From Gammaproteobacteria bacterium (GTDB lineage: Bacteria; Pseudomonadota; Gammaproteobacteria; Pseudomonadales; Pseudohongiellaceae), in assembly GCA_029246545.1 (NCBI GenBank), contig JAQWMX010000007.1, positions 107,020 through 171,019 of the forward strand: 64,000 nucleotides of DNA. The letters are read 5' to 3'. Shown here piece after piece: positions 1-9,985 of the stretch. How positions within the stretch are numbered: position 1 is the stretch's first letter; every line of letters begins with the position of its first letter. The position numbers and the translations under genes were made by a program. The notes under the pieces are model-generated. The model was not told where the DNA came from and did no database searches. It was given only the letters and a program-made list of their open reading frames with translations.

Positions 1-76
1 GGTGAAAGAGAATAACAGGCCTCTAACCAGTTACCCGAGGCTTCGAATATCTGTGAGCGATCCACTTTCTAGATTG

Positions 77-1264
77 TTAACACTGCGTAGTTTTATAAAT
101 TGCCAGTTTGATAACCAATAAAACGCTAAGTACTGAAAGAATTACCCCAATAGTAATTACCATGTTGAAACCCAAAGATTGCTGAACTAATGCTGCTAAA
201 GCGGGACCTGCTGCAAGGCCAGCACTACTAGAAACACTGGTTAGAATAATCAGTTTGCCTGTCATGTCTACAGCTGCAACACATGCCATAAGGTAAGGAA
301 GAACAAAATTAAACATGGAGTTAAAAATACATGCCGCAATAAGAAATTGCTTAGCACTAAAATCATTTAGAAAAATAGTCATCGCTATAATTGATAAAGT
401 GACGCCGATGGCTATTGGTAATAAACGGCCAAAACGTGAACTTAACATTGCCGCTCCTAAACTGCCGCCAATGCCAATTATCGTCGCTAAGCCTAGCGAT
501 TCTCCAATACTTTCTTGCCCTAAACCTACAGACGATCCAATACGGTCAATATAGGCCCATACACCAAACTGACCGGTATAGTAGACAAAAATTGAGAGTA
601 AACCTGCCACGGCCCATAACAGTATTGGTTGCTGATTTTCTTCTTTATCTTTTGGCTCTTCACGTCCTCGATTAGGTAAAAAACGCAGCATAAATATCAG
701 CAAGATAGTTAATGGGATAGTTAGGGTATAAACAAAGCCAAAACCCCAAGTAGGAAATAAAGTTGGTAAAACAAATAAACCAAGTGCGCCCATTATTAAC
801 TGGCCAGTTACCCAAAATCCAAAGGTGCGATCAGGGTCTGAAGTTAAACCAATAATTGATAAACAAATAGCCATGGAAAAACCTGCGGCTAAACCAAATA
901 AAAATCGAGAAATTAATAAGGCTTGAAAAGTTTCTGTGGATGCAGAAATGAGGCCAAAGCAAATCATAAAGATTAGTGCTGATAAAACCCCTTTGCGCCA
1001 GCTGATTCTTTTTACGTAGTAAAGGGCTGGGAAAGTGGCTAGCAACATTCCTAATAATTCAGCTGAAATCACATAGCCTGCTTTGGCTTCTGTAAATCCG
1101 ACTACTTCGACCATTGCCCCAATTAAAACCGGCGCTACATACAAAATCGCAATATTCACCATTCCCAATATCACAATGGTAAAAATACTGAGCTTACTGT
1201 CAATGTCTATAGTTTTATTTACTGAAAGAATTTTCTCTAGCATTGTGAGGTTTGTTGAATTCAA
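77..1264 (-). CDS. MFS transporter
   Basis: A 395-residue, very hydrophobic protein with about twelve predicted membrane spans, of typical major facilitator length. It should be a secondary carrier in the inner membrane; the substrate cannot be read from the sequence. The longest frame begins at a TTG that overlaps the agmatinase stop codon by two bases; an ATG at position 1243 (protein starting MLEKILSV) is the alternative start, and neither has a strong ribosome binding site. The overlap with the upstream ureohydrolase gene implies one transcript and suggests, by inference only, that the carrier moves a guanidino compound or the resulting amine. The 76 bases beyond its stop show no recognisable gene. 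Confidence 0.85.
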   Translation of the reverse strand: MNSTNLTMLEKILSVNKTIDIDSKLSIFTIVILGMVNIAILYVAPVLIGAMVEVVGFTEAKAGYVISAELLGMLLATFPALYYVKRISWRKGVLSALIFMICFGLISASTETFQALLISRFLFGLAAGFSMAICLSIIGLTSDPDRTFGFWVTGQLIMGALGLFVLPTLFPTWGFGFVYTLTIPLTILLIFMLRFLPNRGREEPKDKEENQQPILLWAVAGLLSIFVYYTGQFGVWAYIDRIGSSVGLGQESIGESLGLATIIGIGGSLGAAMLSSRFGRLLPIAIGVTLSIIAMTIFLNDFSAKQFLIAACIFNSMFNFVLPYLMACVAAVDMTGKLIILTSVSSSAGLAAGPALAALVQQSLGFNMVITIGVILSVLSVLLVIKLAIYKTTQC

Positions 1265-2286
1265 GCGGACTTTTCCGAAACAGATTCAGCAACCACACAA
1301 AGAATTTCCCACATCATCGTCGCAGCAACTAAGGCTGTGTTACCACTTGGGTCATAAGGGGGTGCAACTTCAACTACATCACCTCCGACCAAATTAAGCC
1401 CTCGCATACCTCGAATTAATTGCTGTACTTCTCGAGGTGTTAAGCCGCCAACTTCTGGCGTTCCTGTACCAGGGGTAAATGCTGGATCGATACCGTCAAC
1501 ATCAAAGGATATATACGTAGGTCCATCACCCACAACTCGACGCGCTTCTTCAATTACTTTATCCAAGCCCATTTGATAGAACTCTTCAATATGTACAACT
1601 CGCATGCCGCTGTCATAAGAAAAATCCCAATGCGGCTCGGCCCGACCACGAATACCTATTTGGATAGTTCGTTCAGGGTCTAATACGCCAGCCAATGCCG
1701 CATTTCGAAAAGGACCGCCGTGGTGAAACTTTGAACCATTAAAAGGGCCGCCCGTATCGGCATGTGCATCAATATGGATTAAACCAACAGGCTCATCTTT
1801 GCCCACAGCTTTTAAAATTGGGTAGCTAATAGAGTGATCCCCACCAGCAGAGATTGGAATTACGCCTGCATCGATGACCTTATGATAATAAGCTTCGATC
1901 TCTTCAATGCCTTGATCTAGATTATAAGTGCTAGCAAAGTTCACATCGCCATAATCGCCAAAGCGACAAAGTTGCGAAGGTATAATGCCGCTTTCATGAT
2001 GCATTGGGCCATCAGCCATTGAGGAAACCTCTCTGATTTGTTGAGGCCCAAAACGTGCACCTGGTCGATTAGTAACACCGAAGTCAAAGGGCACACCAAT
2101 CAAAGCAATTTCTAATTCTTCAAGGCTGGTATATTGTTGCGCTCTTAAAAGAGTTGAATAGCCTGCATACGGTTTTATGTTGGCAGAAGCTTCTTCCAAA
2201 GCTTGATAGTGTTGATTAAGCCTACTATCGTTAAAATCAATTTTTTCAGCTAACTCTTGTAGCTTTGCTAGTTTTTTCGAATCCAT
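1261..2286 (-). CDS. agmatinase-family ureohydrolase
   Basis: A 341-residue member of the arginase/agmatinase superfamily. The manganese-binding motifs are intact: GGDHS near residue 157, HIDAHAD near residue 171 and SFDVDGIDP near residue 260. The expected reaction is hydrolysis of a guanidino group to urea plus an amine, in the cytoplasm. The subgroup (agmatinase, guanidinobutyrase, guanidinopropionase or guanidinase) cannot be decided by eye, so I give no gene symbol. The MFS carrier gene overlaps its 3' end, which suggests a small uptake-and-degradation unit. The stop codon is followed immediately by that gene, without a terminator. Confidence 0.85.
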   Translation of the reverse strand: MDSKKLAKLQELAEKIDFNDSRLNQHYQALEEASANIKPYAGYSTLLRAQQYTSLEELEIALIGVPFDFGVTNRPGARFGPQQIREVSSMADGPMHHESGIIPSQLCRFGDYGDVNFASTYNLDQGIEEIEAYYHKVIDAGVIPISAGGDHSISYPILKAVGKDEPVGLIHIDAHADTGGPFNGSKFHHGGPFRNAALAGVLDPERTIQIGIRGRAEPHWDFSYDSGMRVVHIEEFYQMGLDKVIEEARRVVGDGPTYISFDVDGIDPAFTPGTGTPEVGGLTPREVQQLIRGMRGLNLVGGDVVEVAPPYDPSGNTALVAATMMWEILCVVAESVSEKSA

Positions 2287-2330
2287 AAAGACTATTTCCG
2301 TTCTGTTAATTATTCTCTAGACTTAAGAAT

Positions 2331-2358
2331 AAAAAAGCTGCTCAAGAGCAGCTTTTTT
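2331..2358 (-). terminator. rho-independent terminator
   Basis: A perfect stem AAGCTGCTC / GAGCAGCTT with an AA loop, flanked by A and T runs on both sides. It lies just beyond the stop codon of the S41 protease gene and before the ureohydrolase start, so it probably ends protease transcription; the symmetrical A/T runs would let it work in either direction. Confidence 0.85.
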
Positions 2359-2393
2359 AAATCTTAAATTTTAGAAGATCTAAAGCGTTATTT

Positions 2394-5300
2394 TTAATTT
2401 GCTGCTGGTGTTGAAAAAGGTGGTGGTTGTATATCCATTTCGCCTTGTTCCTCTAATAAGCGTAGTGTTTCTGCAACGGCTGCTTCTAATTGAGGGTCTT
2501 CACCATTATTTAAAGATTGAGCGTCTTGATAAACGTCAATATCAGGTGTTATTCCTTCATTCTCTGCGACCCATCTATTGTTAAGGGGGTCAAAGATAGC
2601 ATTATCAGGGGCCGTTAAAGCACCTCCATCGACTAAGCTATAATGTACTGAAGACTTTACAAGACCACCCCAAGAGCGTTTGCCAATTAATGGGCCAGCT
2701 TGCTGTTGGCGGAATATCCAAGGGAAGAAATCTCCGCCAGACATCGACATTTCATTGATCATCAATACTTTCGGTCCAAGAATGCCGCCTGGTATTCTCA
2801 TTGGTGCTCCATTCGGGACCTCATTAGTAATGGCAACTCTTAGTTTTCGAGTCATCAAATCAACCATGTAGTCATCTAATTGGCCGCCGCCATTATATCT
2901 TTCATCGATAACCGCACCGGCTTTATCTTGCTGGGCAAAAAAGTAGCGGTTGAAAGAGACAAAACCAGGTGTGCTGGTATTTGGCACCCAAACATAGCCT
3001 AATTTACCACCAGAGAGTTCATCTACTTTGCGTCGGTTATCTTCAACCCAAGTGCGTTGTCTTAATGAATTTTCGCTACTGATGGGCACAACTGTTTCCA
3101 GCCAGGCATTATCAAAATTTGGTGAGTCATTAAGATGTAAAACTGTTTGTTGATCAGCAGTATCTTCTAAAAAAGCAAAAGGGTTATCGCTGGCGCTTAA
3201 CTCTCTACCATTAATGCCAACCAAATAATAACCTTCTTCAATATCCAAGCCAGGTTGATCAAGAGGTCCTGTTAGTTCAGGATTCCAGCTTTCAGAAGTA
3301 TAAATGCGCTCAATTCTCCAGCGATTACGTTCCGCTACTAAATCAGCACCAAGTAAGCCGACAGTAGATTCTTCTACTTCTGGGTAATCACCTCCGAAGA
3401 CAAAGCTATGACCAACGGACATTTCACCGTTAACTTGGTCAAGAATATAAGTTAGCGCTGTACGATGTTTAATAAAAGGGATCAGTGGTGCATAACGGTC
3501 ATAAACATCGTTCCAATCACGGCCATGCATGTTGGGGTCATAAAAATAATCTCTTTCATAACGCCAAGCTTCATCAAACATTTGCTGCCATTCAGCTTCT
3601 CGATCAAGCCTCATGGTTAAGTTCACTTCAAGATTTGTTGCGCCACCTTCATTTCCTCCCATGTAACCACTCGGGCTTGCGGCATCCAGAATTTGCCAAG
3701 CATTACCTTTGCTGACTAATAAGCTATTGCCATCTGCCGAAACAGATACCGCGCTGATACCATCGGTAAATGGTTGAGCTTCTCTTCCTTCAAGAGTGAA
3801 TTTATGCAGAACCATTGCTTGGCTATTGGGTGATTGTTCACCAATAAATACTGAACCAGAAGGCCCGCTAATAGTTGTTCTATAGTTTCTTGCCGGGAGC
3901 GGGAGCGCCAAAATTCTACGTCCAATCCCTTCAATATCGATTACCACTGAAACAGCAGTAGGCTCACCCTCAGAATCAGCTTCTGTTGCAGCTACTTCTT
4001 GATTTGTTTCTTCATCACTTAAAGGTTCGAATGGCGAATTTGAAGTTTCATTGAGGTTAATTATGTAGGCTGCGTATTCAGGCTGAGATGGAATGGCACT
4101 GGTACTTGCCCAGCTAGAGCCTAAGGCTAAATCAGTACTGGCAAGAAAGTAAATATGTTTGCCATTTCTATCCCAGGAAGGAGCAAAAGCATCCGCGAAA
4201 GCATTAGTTAGCGGGCTAACATTGTTTTCTTCTCTCGACCAGGCAACTATTTGTCTGAAACTATTACTGCCGGTTTTCGAGTAGGCCAGCCAGTTTGAAT
4301 CTGGCGACCAAGTTAAACCATTAAACCCTCTTTCTATATTGTTACCACCAACATCGATAGTCATGATTTCTTCGCTGTTTATATCTAACACACGAATTCT
4401 GACATCATCATCAACAAAGGCTATTAATTGCCCATCGGGTGACCAGCTAGGCTCCCAGGCCATCTTCGATTCACCGATAGAGATACTTTCAACTTCTGAC
4501 ATGCCGTCTTGATCAGCAATTAACAAACGATAAAATTCACCATTATTATCTGAAAACCAGGCAATTTTATCCCCTTGAGGAGACCATATTGGCGCACGAT
4601 CAGCAGCATTTGAGCTTTGGGTGATATTTCGGGTGTCACCATTTTCTATAGGAACGGTAAATATTTCGCCTCTAGCAGCCATAATGGCTCGCTTACCGGA
4701 GGGTGATAGAGAAGCAGAGTCCACATTAGCACTGACATCTTCACGTTGGGTTTCTGCCCACGGAAAGTCACCGATAACGTCAATCTCTAATCGGCTTATC
4801 TCGTTGCTTTCTGGATCTAATGTATAGAGATAGCCACTTTGTTCAAAAGTAAGTAATTGGTTGTTACCCGAAAGCTGTTTTACATCACTGTCAGAAAATT
4901 CAGTGTGCTGTCTCAGAGAATTAGAGCTTGGAGAAAAAGACCAGACGTTAGATGTCCAATCACGATCAGATAAGAAATAAATGCTGTCGCCAAGCCAAAA
5001 GGGTTCTATATCAACCGATGACTCATTGGGTAATTGAATTTCAGCGTTATTATCTAAATCTAATATGACTAAAGGGGTGTTTTGGCCACCGCGATAGGCA
5101 CGAAATTCCTCATCTCGACGAGTCATGCGATCGATGATTATTTGATCGCCGTCAGGAGAAAATGAGCCGTTATATCCCCATTGTTCAGATAATAAAACAG
5201 GGGCACCACCACTTAATGGAACGGTCCAGAGTCGATTAAACTCGATTGGTGCTGAGCCTCGGCTGGAAGCATATAAAACGTGCTCTCCATCAGGCGTCCA

Positions 5301-5708
5301 GCCTCGAGTTATGACTGGAGAAGGGTGCCAAGTAAGTCTGTTTACAGCTCCACCAGTAGCTGGAACTGTATATACAGAAGCCGTGCCGGAGCGATTTGAA
5401 GTAAATGCGATAGTTTGCCCGTCAGGTGAAAAATTCGGATCACTTTCAATTGCTGCTGTGCTAGTTATTCGAACGGCTTGTGATTGCCCTAATTCGGCAA
5501 CCCAAATATCACCGCCATAAACAAAAGTAATATGTGAATCACTAATACTTGGTTGTCTGAGCAGGCGGGTGCCCTGTGCGTTGGCGGATAAAGAAAGTAG
5601 GGCGCTACAACAAAGAGTTATCATCAGAAATATGAAGCGGTTATAGGTTTTAGTATAAAAAAATCTAAAAAAATGAAGGTTGTTTATTTTTATTATCATA
5701 TTAATCAT
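2394..5708 (-). CDS. tricorn-like S41 family peptidase with beta-propeller
   Basis: A 1104-residue exported protein. An N-terminal signal peptide ends near SANAQ (about residue 45). It is followed by repeated PD40/WD40-like propeller blades with phrases such as FSPDGQ and WSPDG, then a PDZ-type region around residues 770-850 and a C-terminal S41 peptidase domain (GYVWVPN, YNGGGQLDD, MSMSGGDFFPW). The order matches tricorn-type proteases, in which the propeller admits peptides and a serine in the final domain cuts them. It probably acts in the periplasm. The start is uncertain: ATGs at residues 1, 4 and 29 are possible, and all leave a hydrophobic leader. It is monocistronic, with a terminator just downstream. 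Confidence 0.85.
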   Translation of the reverse strand: MINMIIKINNLHFFRFFYTKTYNRFIFLMITLCCSALLSLSANAQGTRLLRQPSISDSHITFVYGGDIWVAELGQSQAVRITSTAAIESDPNFSPDGQTIAFTSNRSGTASVYTVPATGGAVNRLTWHPSPVITRGWTPDGEHVLYASSRGSAPIEFNRLWTVPLSGGAPVLLSEQWGYNGSFSPDGDQIIIDRMTRRDEEFRAYRGGQNTPLVILDLDNNAEIQLPNESSVDIEPFWLGDSIYFLSDRDWTSNVWSFSPSSNSLRQHTEFSDSDVKQLSGNNQLLTFEQSGYLYTLDPESNEISRLEIDVIGDFPWAETQREDVSANVDSASLSPSGKRAIMAARGEIFTVPIENGDTRNITQSSNAADRAPIWSPQGDKIAWFSDNNGEFYRLLIADQDGMSEVESISIGESKMAWEPSWSPDGQLIAFVDDDVRIRVLDINSEEIMTIDVGGNNIERGFNGLTWSPDSNWLAYSKTGSNSFRQIVAWSREENNVSPLTNAFADAFAPSWDRNGKHIYFLASTDLALGSSWASTSAIPSQPEYAAYIINLNETSNSPFEPLSDEETNQEVAATEADSEGEPTAVSVVIDIEGIGRRILALPLPARNYRTTISGPSGSVFIGEQSPNSQAMVLHKFTLEGREAQPFTDGISAVSVSADGNSLLVSKGNAWQILDAASPSGYMGGNEGGATNLEVNLTMRLDREAEWQQMFDEAWRYERDYFYDPNMHGRDWNDVYDRYAPLIPFIKHRTALTYILDQVNGEMSVGHSFVFGGDYPEVEESTVGLLGADLVAERNRWRIERIYTSESWNPELTGPLDQPGLDIEEGYYLVGINGRELSASDNPFAFLEDTADQQTVLHLNDSPNFDNAWLETVVPISSENSLRQRTWVEDNRRKVDELSGGKLGYVWVPNTSTPGFVSFNRYFFAQQDKAGAVIDERYNGGGQLDDYMVDLMTRKLRVAITNEVPNGAPMRIPGGILGPKVLMINEMSMSGGDFFPWIFRQQQAGPLIGKRSWGGLVKSSVHYSLVDGGALTAPDNAIFDPLNNRWVAENEGITPDIDVYQDAQSLNNGEDPQLEAAVAETLRLLEEQGEMDIQPPPFSTPAAN

Positions 5709-5894
5709 CGCTCAATTTTCTCCGAATAAGAAAGTGCATGCTGCTTATCACTATTTATTATATTTGAATAATTTTGCTGCTCTAACAATATACATTATCA
5801 ATTTGATACTGCTATTGGCAATAGAAAACACCGTCGTTAGGGTTATCTCGAATGCTAGTTTTAAAAGATAGCAGATTTTAGAGTCTGGCTATAG
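5709..5894. other. AT-rich upstream region of the S41 protease gene
   Basis: This stretch should carry the promoter of the minus-strand protease gene. No convincing promoter pair, RNA gene or conserved frame could be picked out by eye. A catalase remnant follows it directly. Confidence 0.3.
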
Positions 5895-6005
5895 TCTGAA
5901 CCTCCACTAGCGGTTTCGGGTTATGTTGATCGATACTCGCATCAAGAAGATGATAACTATACTCAGGCTGACGGGATACAGGATAGGGTTTTGGAAAAGT
6001 TATAA
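5895..6005 (+). pseudogene. catalase C-terminal remnant
   Basis: A 36-codon plus-strand frame preceded by an in-frame TAG and ending in TAA. It reads EPPLAVSGYVDRYSHQE followed by DDNYTQADGIQDRVLEKL. This closely resembles the conserved end of the core of haem catalases (EPP.x.SG..DRY.H...DDYTQ...), where the chain normally continues into a helical tail. Nothing upstream belongs to a catalase, so about 93 percent of the gene is gone. It lies downstream of, and convergent to, the TonB receptor gene, with three bases between the two stop codons. The assignment rests on motif recall, not on an alignment. Confidence 0.6.
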
Positions 6006-6008
6006 AGC

Positions 6009-8261
6009 TCAGAAATTCATCCTTAAACCAAGACTCGCGGTTCTATCTTTATTTGGTCTCGCACCATAAGGATGACGTCCCATAATGTTTTCTTCTGACG
6101 TAATATTTTCTATTCGCGTATAGATGTTTAGCGCGTCATTCACTTGATAGTTGGCAATTAAGTCGACTGTTAAAGTGTCATCAGTTCTTTCAAAAACATC
6201 ACAACTGGCTCGAACACATACTTCATCAATATAGTTTGCCTTAGCTTGAATGCCCCAACGGTTAGATTCTAGCCCTAAAGAAATTTGTAGTTGATTTTTA
6301 GGTATATAAGGAATGGGGTCTCCAGCACTTACGTTACCATAAAAGTCTGTACTAGCAATGTCAGTATCAAACTCACCGTTAATGTGTGTGTAAGACAGCA
6401 TCAAAGGAACGCTTAAGCCGTGGTTTAAATCTATGCTTGAAGATGCAATGAATTCGAGGCCTTGAACAGTCGCTGCATCACCATTAAAGGCATCGCCTAT
6501 TGTGCAATCAGCACCAGAAGAAGCTGTGCATACGCCTAAAAGGTTTTCGTAGTCACTATGAAAACCTATAAGCTCAGTATTGATATAAGAATTTGAATAA
6601 CGAATACCTGCTTCATAGTTTATTGCTTCTTCGGGGTTTACGCCTGGAGAGTTAGAAGGAGTTGTAAAACCTTTATGCGCACCAGCCAATAAAGTTATGC
6701 CTGAGTCAAAATTATAAGAAATACCTGCGCCGGGTAACCAGACTTGAGTGTCATTTTCACGACTATCTCTAATTGTTCGTGATACACCATTGTTGTACCG
6801 TGTCCGCTTAAGTTCTATGTCTTCGAAACGTATGCCGGGAGTGAATGCCCAGTTACCGAATTCAATTCGATCATAAATATAGATGGCAGTGGCGTCAGCT
6901 TCCTGTACTCGGTTTCCCGCTGCACCCAAGACACCAACATCATTCAAAACTAATGCGCCGGAAACTTGTTGATAGCTTGAATCATATTGCATGCGATCTT
7001 CTTCATCTTGATGCACGCGTATGCTGCCTTCTAGGGAGTGGGTGACATCTCCTATAGAGCCACTCCAGTTGAAACCTAATTGAATGCCGCGTGAAAAATA
7101 TTCTCGATTATTAGAGCGCATATCTATACTGCCAACTGCGGTATCTAATTCTCCACTAAGAATTCTACTTAGGTCAGAGCTGGAAACACCATCACGTGAG
7201 CTATTGGTATTAATGTCATTAATAATATTTGACCAACTAGTTCTGCTTAAAGAATCAGCATCAGCACTACCATTTAAGTCGATGCCTTCAGTTTTGAACC
7301 AGTTTCTAGCATGTTCATTGTTGTAGGCTACGGCAGTGAAGCCAAGAGTGTCGCTGTAGTCATAGTTATAACGAAGGACTACCTGTTTATGCTCAGTCTT
7401 TATATTGTCTATAGCCGATATGCCATAACGTTGATAGGAGTCTTGTAGAAAGTCATTATCCGTTAAACCCAAATAGCTTTGATTAGAGTCTTGATCAACA
7501 TATTGCAGCTTTAGTTCGATGCTGCTTTTTGAGTCAAGTGGGGCATAACCTAATTTTACCGTGTAATCATTTACTTCAAAGCCTGTGTCATTGCTGCTTC
7601 GGTTTATTTGCTGAAAACCGTCTGATGACCAGTTATGTGTTTCTACTAAGAAACCGAATCCAGACTCTGTGTAGCCACCGTAATTAGCGTGTAATCTGTT
7701 AGTGGAGTCTTGGCCGCTTTCCAATAAAATATTTCCTTCCATTTGATTAGGAATAGGCGTTGAAATCATATTTAATGCCCCACCAATTGTATAAGGGCCT
7801 TGTGTAATTGCAGAGGGTCCTTTAACCACTTCTACTGAATTAAGTCGTCCAGAAGTAGGGAAGTAATAGGCTGATGGAGCAGCATACGGGGCAGGGGCTA
7901 TCAGTATGTTGTCTTCTAATAAAGTTATTCTTGAGCTGCGCTCAGTTGTTACACCTCTAATGCTGATGTTTGGCCTTAAACCGTAACCATCTTCAACTTG
8001 AATTGATACACCAGGAATTTCACGAATAATTCTTTGGATATCAGAATAAGAGAACGTTTCAAGTTGTTCTGTGCTAATTAAATAGGCTGACCCCGTAACG
8101 CTGGAAATATCATCCTGATGACCAATAATGGTGAATTCTTCAAAAAAGTGGTTTGATTTCTTTGCCTCTGATTCGTGTTGCGATAAGCCCGATGTTGCAG
8201 CAGTAGTTGTTACTAGCAGAGTGATTAAAGAAGGTAATATGGTTAGTGCAGAGCGTTTCAT
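6009..8261 (-). CDS. TonB-dependent outer-membrane receptor, iron-regulated
   Basis: A 750-residue receptor with a signal peptide at residues 1-28, a plug domain (residues about 45-170, with IREIPGVSIQVEDGYG, NISIRGV and a GPSAITQGPYTIGGALNMIS stretch) and a long beta-barrel ending in the terminal aromatic signature GLRMNF. It should import a ferric chelate across the outer membrane using TonB-ExbBD energy. The plug pattern is of the FecA-like siderophore-receptor type, but the ligand is unknown. A near-perfect Fur box lies about 35 bases upstream of the start, so iron should repress it. No periplasmic binding protein or ABC transporter for iron is next to it. Confidence 0.9.
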   Translation of the reverse strand: MKRSALTILPSLITLLVTTTAATSGLSQHESEAKKSNHFFEEFTIIGHQDDISSVTGSAYLISTEQLETFSYSDIQRIIREIPGVSIQVEDGYGLRPNISIRGVTTERSSRITLLEDNILIAPAPYAAPSAYYFPTSGRLNSVEVVKGPSAITQGPYTIGGALNMISTPIPNQMEGNILLESGQDSTNRLHANYGGYTESGFGFLVETHNWSSDGFQQINRSSNDTGFEVNDYTVKLGYAPLDSKSSIELKLQYVDQDSNQSYLGLTDNDFLQDSYQRYGISAIDNIKTEHKQVVLRYNYDYSDTLGFTAVAYNNEHARNWFKTEGIDLNGSADADSLSRTSWSNIINDINTNSSRDGVSSSDLSRILSGELDTAVGSIDMRSNNREYFSRGIQLGFNWSGSIGDVTHSLEGSIRVHQDEEDRMQYDSSYQQVSGALVLNDVGVLGAAGNRVQEADATAIYIYDRIEFGNWAFTPGIRFEDIELKRTRYNNGVSRTIRDSRENDTQVWLPGAGISYNFDSGITLLAGAHKGFTTPSNSPGVNPEEAINYEAGIRYSNSYINTELIGFHSDYENLLGVCTASSGADCTIGDAFNGDAATVQGLEFIASSSIDLNHGLSVPLMLSYTHINGEFDTDIASTDFYGNVSAGDPIPYIPKNQLQISLGLESNRWGIQAKANYIDEVCVRASCDVFERTDDTLTVDLIANYQVNDALNIYTRIENITSEENIMGRHPYGARPNKDRTASLGLRMNF

Positions 8262-8295
8262 TTCAAGAATTGTTCAGCTGTTAAAAAGAAAGTAA

Positions 8296-8314
8296 ATGAT
8301 AATGATTATCATTT
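8296..8314. promoter_or_regulatory. Fur box
   Basis: The sequence ATGATAATGATTATCATTT differs by only a few positions from the 19-bp Fur consensus (GATAATGATAATCATTATC) and is an almost perfect palindrome. It lies about 35 bases upstream of the TonB receptor start codon, where it would cover the promoter. Binding by Fur is inferred from the sequence. Confidence 0.88.
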
Positions 8315-8428
8315 AGATTGTCAAGTGAAAATGAGCAATGCAAAGAAATAATTCGTTTTTAAAAAAACCTCGTGTTGTTAGGTATAAGAAGTGCTGATAA
8401 AACTAGAGATTAAGAATAGTGCCGATTC

Positions 8429-9061
8429 TCAAAGAGCTACTAAGCCACTTTGTTTGATGCCATCAATGATAAATTGAATAGCCAGAGCTGATAATAGAAC
8501 ACCCATGACTCTTGCGATTACATGCATACCAGTGACACCAAGTAGTTTTTGTAATTTGGCGGCAAGTATCAAACAGGCAAATGTTAATAACAAAATAGCC
8601 AGTAAAGATGCAATGATTATTGCCTGGCCGGTGACATCGCCTTCTTGATTGGCTATAAGTAATATGACAGCGCCCATAGCTCCGGGACCGGCGATTAGTG
8701 GGGTGGCTAAGGGGAAGACCGAGATATCAGATTTGGTGAAAGCTTCCTGTTCTTCTTCACTGGTAGTGGATGTGACCCCTGAAGAACGCGCAAAGACCAT
8801 TTCAATACCAATGAGAAGTAGTAAAACACCGCCGGCGATTCTTAATGCGGCAAGGGAAATACCGAGACTCGATAAGAGAATCTCTCCGATTAGAGCAAAT
8901 GTGACTAAAATAATAGTAGCGATTAATGTGCCACGAATGGCGGCAGACATTTTTTGTTGAGCATTATAGTCTGCTGTTAGTACGGCAAACATAGCGGCAA
9001 CGTCCAACGACCCAATAGTGGCAAAAAAAGTAGTTAATGCAAGAATTGCAGTTTCAAGCAT
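8429..9061 (-). CDS. MarC family integral membrane protein
   Basis: A 210-residue protein with about six membrane spans and the MarC/UPF0056 pattern: an N-terminal TFFATIGSLDVAAMF stretch, a central PLATPLIAGPGAMGAVI motif and a C-terminal hydrophobic pair around MHVIARVMGVLLSALA. The family is common in proteobacteria and its function is not established; the earlier multiple-antibiotic-resistance role has been disputed. It is a single gene with its own short leader (167 bases to the TonB receptor gene start). Confidence 0.9.
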   Translation of the reverse strand: MLETAILALTTFFATIGSLDVAAMFAVLTADYNAQQKMSAAIRGTLIATIILVTFALIGEILLSSLGISLAALRIAGGVLLLLIGIEMVFARSSGVTSTTSEEEQEAFTKSDISVFPLATPLIAGPGAMGAVILLIANQEGDVTGQAIIIASLLAILLLTFACLILAAKLQKLLGVTGMHVIARVMGVLLSALAIQFIIDGIKQSGLVAL

Positions 9062-9148
9062 GCTTGTTATTTAGATGAGAAGCTTTCCTTATTATTGACC
9101 CAAAACCATGGTTACACGGTCTTGAGCCAATATCCAGAACCAAGTTAT

Positions 9149-9934
9149 TTAGTTAGCAGGTAGTGCAATTAATTCACGATAGAGATCATTGCCATCAGCA
9201 GTCCAGTTGCCATCCCAGCCTTCTGGGACAACAAAAAAATCGCCAGCGTAAAAAGTCTGTGGCTCACCACCAACTTGAGTCAGGGTAGCAGAACCATTTA
9301 AGACATAAACAAATTCCTCACTCATATCTGTAAAATCAGCTGAATTAGGCGAAACATCCATTACCGTTATAGCTAATTCTGCGCCATCCCAAATAGTTTT
9401 TCTGTTTGATTCTGCATCAGGACCTGCCGGTGGAAATGAAGAAACATCCAGGCCTAAGCCTGACATGTAGGTAGGGCCAACCATTGTTGGGAAAGCGCCA
9501 GGAATAGCTTCACCACGCTCGTCACTAATGACTAGCAATACCTGATATAAATTGTTGCCTTGGGTAATAAAGGTGCCAGACCAACCTAATGGGATTACGA
9601 AGAAGTCCCCAGTATTAAAAGTCGCAGTTTGCCCATCTTTGCCTATAAAAGTTGCTGAACCATTAATAAGGTAGCAGAACTCTTGAATAGGAAAGCTGTC
9701 AACTTCAATGACCTCGATATTGTTGGGTCCATTACCAGCAGCCATAGAAACATTGAATTTGTCTCCATCGTAAAGTGTTTTCCCATAGCGCATGATGCCA
9801 TTTTCGTCTGCGCCTCCCTCAAGTCCTAGTCCTGATAAGGTTGCTCTATCTAAGCGCAATACATCTTGAGCGAATAATTGTGAACTAAAAGCTAAGCCGA
9901 ATAGGCAGGTTAAAAGTATTTTTATAGATTTCAT
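9149..9934 (-). CDS. secreted protein with two cupin domains
   Basis: Two repeated cupin halves (about residues 50-130 and 165-255) share the pattern FC/FVY.LNGSATF/LT followed by F.GDFFVIPLGW or F.AGDFFVVPEGW. An N-terminal signal peptide (MKSIKILLTCLFGLAF to LFAQ) indicates export. I chose the ATG at 9934 because it opens this signal peptide; a longer frame to 9976 only adds a charged leader. The pattern is that of the cupin_3/DUF861 type (ethanolamine-utilisation or (S)-ureidoglycine-aminohydrolase-like folds), but the usual histidine metal ligands are not obvious. Its function is unknown. It lies downstream of a broken membrane-protein gene on the same strand and may share its transcript. 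Confidence 0.75.
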   Translation of the reverse strand: MKSIKILLTCLFGLAFSSQLFAQDVLRLDRATLSGLGLEGGADENGIMRYGKTLYDGDKFNVSMAAGNGPNNIEVIEVDSFPIQEFCYLINGSATFIGKDGQTATFNTGDFFVIPLGWSGTFITQGNNLYQVLLVISDERGEAIPGAFPTMVGPTYMSGLGLDVSSFPPAGPDAESNRKTIWDGAELAITVMDVSPNSADFTDMSEEFVYVLNGSATLTQVGGEPQTFYAGDFFVVPEGWDGNWTADGNDLYRELIALPAN

Positions 9935-9985
9935 TTTGATTTCTCTCATCTCTTTTTTAAGTGAACAATATTGCAATTTCGTTTG

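Noticed and set aside
2..121. Plus-strand open frame at the window edge
   Set aside because: Short, overlaps the MFS gene end and shows no family signature.
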